Positions 27,401 through 64,000 of a DNA stretch of 64,000 nt are shown piece by piece. The notes under the pieces were generated by a model. That model was given only the letters and a program-made list of their open reading frames with translations, ran no database searches and had not been told where the DNA came from. The translations under genes and the position numbers were made by a program. Source of the DNA: Lates calcarifer (Eukaryota; Chordata; Actinopteri; Centropomidae); contig NC_066856.1 in assembly GCF_001640805.2 (NCBI RefSeq), forward strand, positions 15,103,087 through 15,167,086, read 5' to 3'. Positions within the stretch are counted from its first letter, which is position 1. Each line of letters begins with the position of its first letter.

Positions 27401-27424
27401 CTCGCTTCTGGGAGCACACAGTGA
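21327..27424 (+). CDS. nrbp2: nuclear receptor-binding protein 2, pseudokinase (5'-incomplete)
   Basis: Seventeen exons join in phase into 465 codons plus TGA: 21327-21449, 22076-22177, 22277-22366, 22822-22862, 22956-23050, 23212-23235, 23348-23434, 24177-24232, 24318-24413, 24702-24834, 25292-25394, 25497-25547, 25637-25772, 26234-26287, 26486-26549, 27130-27185, 27338-27424. Signatures are LAMDTEEGVEVVWNEV, VIFITEYMSSGSLKQFLKK, a pseudokinase catalytic loop HGNLTCDT (residues 130-137 of this fragment), IGSVWHRLF in place of DFG, and FFAPEYG (181-187). The C-terminal half has ELDKFLEDV and KTPTPEP. The residues VWHRLFVN after IGS, absent from NRBP1, plus neighbours puf60 and scrib, identify NRBP2 rather than NRBP1. 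NRBP proteins are catalytically degenerate cytoplasmic adaptors; kinase activity is not expected. The N-terminal exon (about 40-45 codons in relatives) was not found upstream. Confidence 0.95.
22076..22177 (+). CDS. nrbp2: nrbp2 coding exon
   Basis: Acceptor ttctag, donor GTAGGA, 34 codons, phase 0 to 0. Reads EKIKEMFENL ... HPNIVKFHKYW, the alpha-C/beta-4 region of the pseudokinase. Confidence 0.95.
22277..22366 (+). CDS. nrbp2: nrbp2 coding exon
   Basis: Acceptor cccacag, donor GTCAGT, 30 codons, phase 0 to 0. Reads VIFITEYMSSGSLKQFLKK, an almost invariant NRBP block. Confidence 0.97.
22822..22862 (+). CDS. nrbp2: nrbp2 coding exon
   Basis: Acceptor ttttag, donor GTACAG, 41 nt, starts phase 0 and leaves two bases. 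Reads AWKRWCTQILSAL. Confidence 0.95.
22956..23050 (+). CDS. nrbp2: nrbp2 coding exon (degenerate catalytic loop)
   Basis: Acceptor ccggcag, donor GTCTGC. Reads YLHSCDPPIIHGNLTCDT and FIQHNGLIKIGS. HGN stands where active kinases have HRD, and IGS where they have DFG, so the catalytic aspartate and the Mg-binding aspartate are both absent. Confidence 0.97.
23212..23235 (+). CDS. nrbp2: nrbp2 24-nt microexon
   Basis: Acceptor ttcacag, donor GTAAGA. Twenty-four nucleotides code for VWHRLFVN with split codons at both ends (same phase in and out). It follows the IGS motif directly and is the stretch that separates NRBP2 from NRBP1. Confidence 0.9.
23348..23434 (+). CDS. nrbp2: nrbp2 coding exon ending at a GC donor
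   Basis: Acceptor aaccag; the exon ends ...FFAPEYG plus one base and uses the donor GGAG|GCAAGT, a GC-AG intron. The next exon at 24177 restores the frame as AGEDDYAIDIFSFG. Confidence 0.9.
24177..24232 (+). CDS. nrbp2: nrbp2 coding exon
   Basis: Acceptor tttctag after a long pyrimidine tract, donor GTGAGA. Reads AGEDDYAIDIFSFGICALE. Confidence 0.95.
24318..24413 (+). CDS. nrbp2: nrbp2 coding exon
   Basis: Acceptor cccctag, donor GTGAGT, 32 codons in phase 0. Reads MAVLEIQANGDTAVSKEAI. The internal ATG at its start is not a translation start. Confidence 0.95.
24702..24834 (+). CDS. nrbp2: nrbp2 coding exon
   Basis: Acceptor ttccgcag, donor GTGAGT. Contains LRPTAHDLLFHRVLFEVHSL and KLLAAHCL, the C-terminal end of the kinase-like fold. 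Confidence 0.96.
24960..25280. other. AT-rich intron segment of nrbp2
   Basis: Strongly A/T-rich non-coding DNA between the exons ending 24834 and starting 25292, with repeated AATAAA-like words (25080-25110). It holds no exon. The AATAAA words lie in an intron and could be used for premature polyadenylation, but nothing here proves that. Confidence 0.6.
25292..25394 (+). CDS. nrbp2: nrbp2 coding exon
   Basis: Acceptor tctacag, donor GTAAAA. Reads YLLPENCVEEKTKSF and VMAEIKHEDRQGVQLK. Confidence 0.94.
25497..25547 (+). CDS. nrbp2: nrbp2 coding exon
   Basis: Acceptor tttacag, donor GTAGGT, 51 nt. Reads YSHVSPLELDKFLEDVK. Confidence 0.94.
25637..25772 (+). CDS. nrbp2: nrbp2 coding exon
   Basis: Acceptor cctcag, donor GTTAGC. 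Reads NGIYPLMNFASSRPHPVPRA and VKTPTPEPQETETRK. Confidence 0.94.
26234..26287 (+). CDS. nrbp2: nrbp2 coding exon
   Basis: Acceptor tttag, donor GTGAGT, 18 codons. Reads VVQMHCNLESNEEGTKTH. Confidence 0.92.
26486..26549 (+). CDS. nrbp2: nrbp2 coding exon
   Basis: Acceptor ccctag, donor GTAAGT. Reads LSLFLKMDDKLHRQLSCDIL. Confidence 0.93.
27130..27185 (+). CDS. nrbp2: nrbp2 coding exon
   Basis: Acceptor tttcag, donor GTAAAT. Reads DTSKDLASELVHYAFINE. Confidence 0.93.
27338..27424 (+). CDS. nrbp2: nrbp2 last coding exon and stop
   Basis: Acceptor tgcgcag. Reads EDSEKVAGFLEDAISRHRVR and ends ALASGSTQ followed by TGA at 27422-27424. Confidence 0.93.
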   Translation, partial: EDSEKVAGFLEDAISRHRVRALASGSTQ

Positions 27425-28558
27425 GGAGGGGTCACGACAGCTGCTGGCCCAGACAGAGGGGCCCGGGCGATGACCACACGGATCGAGATATGGGAGAGGG
27501 CAGCGGGGCAGGATCACACGACGGGGAACAGAGGGGAGCGGACCCAGCTGGGGATAAAAACAGGGACAAATACAGAAGGACGCTGAGCCTTGTCAGTCAG
27601 AAAATCATCCCAGACAGAGGGAGGAAACGCTAGTTCTGAGAGAGGAACCGAAGGTGCCTCTGGTTGGAGGACCAGAGGCATCATGGCTGTGTTCAGCAAT
27701 CAAACAAAGCAGTGGAAGATTGACAAACTCCCTGCCTAAAAGGGCTATCATGCCTTAAGATATCTTGACAACTTAGGTTTTCCATAATGCCACTAATCAG
27801 AACGGATATGTTTTACTTACAAATGCAGCAGCTGTGTTTTCAGACGGACGTTTTATTGCTTATAAGCCTCATTTGCACTCCAACGTCCACTTTGATTGGT
27901 GAAGACTTACTTTAAAATGTAAAACAAAGTCATTTACTAAAGCCTCTCTCCCTTCCAATACACAGAACATTCACTTTATTACAGTTTTAGGAATTTAATA
28001 TTCCATCCAACATGCACTGTTAATACTCATTCAGCTGACTTATTTATTTCTGTTTAACTGTGAACAATAGAAGCATTGCACAAGCCTGTTTTCTTTTTTT
28101 CTTTATTTTTATGACCTGCAAGTTAACACACCTCACTGCACTCCTGGGTAAGAGGCTACTTTTCCCAGAGCTAAACACGCCACGCCTAAATGTAGTGACG
28201 AGCAATGAGATGATGCCTCTCTTATAGCCTGTAGTGCTCTTAAGGGTTTTCCCTGTGAACGTGTTCTGAAAGCCAAAGACTTGCAAAGTGCCTGATATGG
28301 CAATGTACAAAACATCCTAATGAAACGGCATCGTACCCAACGTAGCAATTTGGAATTTAAGCTACTGACTTTTACAGTTTTAAAACCAGATGTAGTGGTT
28401 TGGACTAGTTCCCATCTCATAGTCAGTCAGCCTGTGTGGATATGGAGATGAACCCGACACCTGGTAATAGTAGCTCCATTAAAAACTGCTGTGTATTGGA
28501 CATATGGATCAGATGATAATGTCTCTGCTGCTCTTAATATAAGAGCTGCAGCCTATGT

Positions 28559-28580
28559 AAAATAAATAAATAAATAAAAA
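28559..28580 (+). repeat. (AAAT)n microsatellite
   Basis: About five tandem AAAT units in the inferred nrbp2 3'UTR. It contains several overlapping AATAAA hexamers that could act as a proximal polyadenylation signal. Confidence 0.85.
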
Positions 28581-29731
28581 ACATCATAGGAAGCCTCTGA
28601 TTTAAAAGCATGGTCCTATGTAAGTGGGAGGTAGGGTGGTGGTGGTGATGATCTTAAGACTTAAAAATTAAAATTGCCATATTATTCATAAATGTTACTG
28701 TTCTCCTTATTTTTGTTTTATTTCTCAAACCATCTGAGGATAATTTCTTACACTGAATTTGTTTTGTGAATGTGTCTAGCCGTGTTTGAAAGGTAAAATC
28801 TACTCAAATTTCTGACAGTTTATGCTCTAAGTATTTTTCCATGTCTGTAATTGGTAAGTAGAGCTGTTATGCATAAGCATTTAGCAGCCAACATGAAGAT
28901 TTCCATGAGCTGCAGATGCTATGACATTATCTTTTACTTCTCTGCTTTTTTATTTCAGACAATATCAGAGTGAACCTTGGGATTGATTGCACTGCAGCCC
29001 ACGCAAACACAAAAATAGAATACATCCCTTCAGCTCTGCCAGATTTTCCTTCAAGAACTCAGTCTTGGCACCATAAAAGGCAACCATTTGGGTGGATTTT
29101 TCCTTAACAAAACTGGACAGTAAAACAAACAAACAAACAAAAAATAGTGAATTGTCTTCAGCAGTAAACTCTTGTTTGTCAGACTCACTTAGCTCTGCTT
29201 CATTTGTTACCTGGGTTTTTAAAGTCGCGGTTTCATAACAGTTATGCTGCTGTACAGTCATTGCTTACAGTACTTACTTACTATACTCTGTGTCAAGCCT
29301 TTTTATCAGTGTGTTTCTGAAGACAGAAGCCCTGAAATTCTCCCAGACATTCAGCTACTATAGGCTGTGGTTGTACATATTTGTTTGTGGCTTTTAAAGG
29401 AGTTTACTTTGGACAGAACTTCAATGCAAAGCAGTGCCACTATTGCTCTCATTTGATCTAGTAAGCTGCATGTCTTAATAGCCTGCAACCATTCAAGAAC
29501 TTTGCATTTTGCCTTTGTCAGTCACAGTTCAGTTCCAGCGGGGAACCTGACCAAGAAAATGAATGTTTAGACTGTGCAAACATGAAAAAAAAAAACAAAA
29601 AAACATTCATATCAGTCTTACTTTATTTCAGATGATTTTTTCCCGTGACTCTGTTGAATGAAACTTGCCTTTGGATGTGTTCCACTTAAACCTTTGTTAA
29701 ATATTGTAGCTACTGCTGTTAAATACATGAC

Positions 29732-29737
29732 AATAAA
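29732..29737 (+). other. nrbp2: Polyadenylation signal AATAAA, likely nrbp2 end
   Basis: Canonical AATAAA followed within 20-40 nt by a GU-rich stretch (gttggttatgtctg). It is the last good signal before the puf60 promoter. Confidence 0.65.
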
Positions 29738-29759
29738 CTATATGTGAAATGTTGGTTAT

Positions 29760-30740
29760 GTCTGAAATTATTACAGTTTATGTAGTTATAAGATTAGAAT
29801 TCAGTGTTGCTCATTATTTTGAGACATATTCCAGTATATTATTGAGTAGGCTAGATTTTTATGGTCACATTTTTAAAAAATAGTTCACTAAGTAAGAGTT
29901 TTTTTTCCCTTTCTGTTTAGGAGGCATCTCTAGTTTCTTGGTAACAGAAATGATAATTATAGAAACAAATTAGTCACTGTATTAAAGTCTTTCAGGTCAC
30001 ATCAAATTAAAACAAATAAAGCAAATATAGATATTGAAGTTGTTTTTATGTTAATGCAAAGGCTTAATAATAAATTTAGAAGAAAGTATCAGAATATCCA
30101 TCTACAACAATAAGACATTTTTATCGAGTGTGATCATGTGAGTCATGCTACCAGCCTGATGTGTATTTTATTTAATCTGAGTTCAACACTTCAATTTCTA
30201 GAGCATGCTAAATAAACAGGAAAAGTTCATATTAGGAGATTGGATGTGCTTGTACCCCTGTAATACGCTTCGAACAGGAACAGGAAACATTACAAAAAGG
30301 TGAAAGCCATTTCAAACAGCTTTTGAATTACTGATTTCACTGACTGTGTTGTCAGACAGTTGGAAGCATGTAAATCATTCTAGTAGTGTTTCAAGCTATA
30401 AAATAATTGCAAGACCATGGGTTATATTTTAGATTGTGTAACATTTCCTGCATGGTTCTTTCACTGAGCAGAATAGCTGTAACCTTGGTTGAAAGAGATA
30501 GCCCAACAACACACCAGTAACAGGCCTATCCAAATTTGTTTAAATATCCATGTGGCTTGGTACACTTTCAGGTATCATCTATAAAAATGTGTAATCAAAA
30601 TATCCTAGAGGCGACATCAAAAAACAAATGTATTGTTAAAACACATTTGGAATATAGCTGATAATCAGGTCACTAATAGACTGATGGGTCATACAATTCT
30701 CTGTAACAGCTTTAACTGTGAAAGGGTCATAGATGAATTC
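29760..30740. other. nrbp2-puf60 intergenic spacer
   Basis: About 1 kb of AT-rich DNA without a supportable gene or repeat. The next element is the CGCG-rich puf60 promoter. Confidence 0.6.
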
Positions 30741-30744
30741 CCTT

Positions 30745-30854
30745 TTCTCTCGTCAACATCGCGAGGTTTCGTCTATCGCGATACCTTTCATTGAAAATGT
30801 GAAGATCTCGCGAGCGTTGTGTGGTGTGTGGGCCTCTCCAAGAAGGTGTGCTTC
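30745..30854 (+). promoter_or_regulatory. puf60: puf60 core promoter with three TCGCGA sites
   Basis: Three TCGCGA hexamers lie at 30759-30764, 30776-30781 and 30808-30813. The second sits in the perfect palindrome TATCGCGATA (30774-30783) and the third in TCTCGCGAG (30806-30814). TCTCGCGAGA-type elements are known in TATA-less promoters of broadly expressed vertebrate genes, and TGTCGCGAYA is the reported ZBED1/DREF-type site. The start codon lies in CATGGCGG, similar to the YY1 core often found at such starts. No TATA box is seen. The exact transcription start is not determinable. Confidence 0.7.
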
Positions 30855-38459
<7,605 letters not shown>

Positions 38460-38811
38460 AATGTTTGAAATGGTTCACCAGCACCCATCTCCCATACCTG
38501 TCGCCCAAACTCATTTCAGCCACAGTCACTGCAGCTAGAGATGTGGGCCTCTGAAACTTGTAATTATGTTTTTATTTTCTTTTTTTAAATTGCTGTTGAT
38601 ATTAATGTTAAACGCCCCATTCGAGGGGATTCATTCAAAAATACTTCTGTGTCAGATTTTGCTTTGTGATCTGTGAAGACTCCCTTTTTGGTGCAACTTT
38701 CAAATTTTTTGTAATCCAGTCTTGTAAAACATTTAGGTTCTCCTGCTTTAGTTCCTTTTTTTGTTTCTTTCATGGAATTGCCGGGACATGTAAACACTTT
38801 TTCTTTCTATG

Positions 38812-38817
38812 ATTAAA
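38812..38817 (+). other. puf60: Polyadenylation signal ATTAAA, puf60
   Basis: The common variant ATTAAA about 350 nt after the stop, followed by U/GU-rich sequence (ttattgtttgt, then gtgtgatt). This implies a 3'UTR of roughly 0.38 kb. Confidence 0.7.
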
Positions 38818-38839
38818 GGTTATTGTTTGTCCACAAAAA

Positions 38840-39650
38840 GTGTGATTCTGCAATTTTTTTTAATTAATGGCTGTGAATGAAGAATCCTTTTGGAAATGTA
38901 TTTGTAAACACACTTCTGTGTTCTGGTTGTAGAACATAGCATTTTATTACTAAGTAAAAACCTACTTAAAGCAACTACTGCTTTAGTTGTGTTTGTGCAG
39001 GGGGTGAGCAACTTATCAAACACCTTACAGTATAATCTGACTTTGAACATAGGTATTTTACTTAATGGTCATTTTTGAGGACTTAGTTTTTGTTGAGATG
39101 GTCAGCAAATATTATATTTTGCCTGTTCTTCAGTAATTATTGGTGGGGTCTACTTAAGACTACAAGTGTTTGTAAATGTTGCAGTTCTCCTGCATTTGGA
39201 AAATATTATGTTTTGTTTTTTAAATGCCTCATGACAGTGGGTTTATATTTAGTGACATGCATCTAATTTCACTGCAACTGGGAGAGAATGTTTATCTTAG
39301 CCTGAGTGTCTTTTACTTCCAATCAAACTAAATTAAGGGAGAACACAGTAAGATGTTTGACAAATTCATTGTACTGAATATCACCCTGATGAGAAACATA
39401 CTTCCATAACATTAAATAGTGAAGCAGCTGCTGAAGTAATCAAAATCAGAGCTTGGTTTTGGAAAACATGTTACTACAGGATAACATGTTTAAAGGCTAC
39501 TGACCATAAGCTTATGACATGACAGGAAAAGTCAGCAAAAATAAAACAGGAAGGAAATGAAACATACTAGCCACTTGTGACTCTTATTCATTCACCTCAT
39601 TTTACGAGTATGAGATTTGACAAAAACATTAGTACTACCCTTAGGTGACG
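38840..39650. other. puf60-scrib intergenic spacer
   Basis: About 0.8 kb of AT-rich sequence without recognisable gene or repeat. The spacer ends where CpG content rises near 39690. Confidence 0.6.
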
Positions 39651-39689
39651 TTGACTAGTACCGGACGCTAGGTGGAGCTATACAGTAAC

Positions 39690-64000
<24,311 letters not shown>

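Larger units (their letters stand above)
27425..29755 (+). other. nrbp2: nrbp2 3'UTR (about 2.3 kb)
   Basis: Non-coding on the + strand after the stop, ending near the AATAAA at 29732. It includes an (AAAT)n stretch at 28559-28580, AAAC repeats near 29123, an A-rich run near 29583, and a Pumilio-type word TGTACATA at 29372. An earlier end at the AAATAAAT cluster is also possible. The extent is inferred. Confidence 0.6.

Noticed and set aside
27421..27633. 70-codon + strand frame overlapping the nrbp2 stop
   Set aside because: It lacks an ATG start and is out of frame with NRBP2; the conserved reading ends in ALASGSTQ and TGA.

Overview
The window is vertebrate nuclear DNA, almost certainly from a ray-finned fish and probably a percomorph. 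Evidence: split genes with GT-AG introns, three proteins that read as close vertebrate orthologues, long non-coding stretches carrying repeats I recognise as typical teleost interspersed families, CA/GT microsatellites, and dense GCTAGC/GCTAAC words near two promoters. There is no prokaryotic, viral or organellar gene here.

Layout, all genes on the + strand. 1-21326: no coding exon; degraded interspersed repeats and microsatellites, probably upstream sequence and/or intron 1 of nrbp2. 21327-27424: nrbp2, a pseudokinase adaptor gene, 17 coding exons (465 codons plus stop), lacking only the N-terminal exon. 27425-about 29755: its 3'UTR with AATAAA at 29732. 30740-30850: TATA-less, CGCG-rich promoter of puf60. 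30855-38459: complete puf60, 11 coding exons, 526 aa, a U-tract-binding splicing factor, with ATTAAA at 38812. 39690-40672: promoter/5'UTR of scrib. 40673-40831: first coding exon of scrib. 40832-63970: scrib intron 1 (23.1 kb). 63971-64000: start of the second scrib coding exon, running off the window.

The order nrbp2 > puf60 > scrib, all in one direction, is the arrangement at human 8q24.3, so this is an ancient syntenic block. The three products act in separate processes: NRBP2 in protein scaffolding/turnover, PUF60 in 3' splice-site recognition, SCRIB in apicobasal polarity. Nothing in the sequence suggests they share a pathway.

The most interesting sequence-level observations concern puf60 splicing: competing in-frame GC and GT donors separated by a perfect 8-bp hairpin, an 81-nt intron that stays open in frame, and a 51-nt cassette exon with a weak donor followed by U-tracts that the gene's own product could bind. 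Others are a SINE with a perfect 12-bp target-site duplication, three TCGCGA hexamers in the puf60 promoter, and a 24-nt microexon in nrbp2. I found no convincing novel biological system; this is a conserved gene cluster in repeat-bearing fish DNA.
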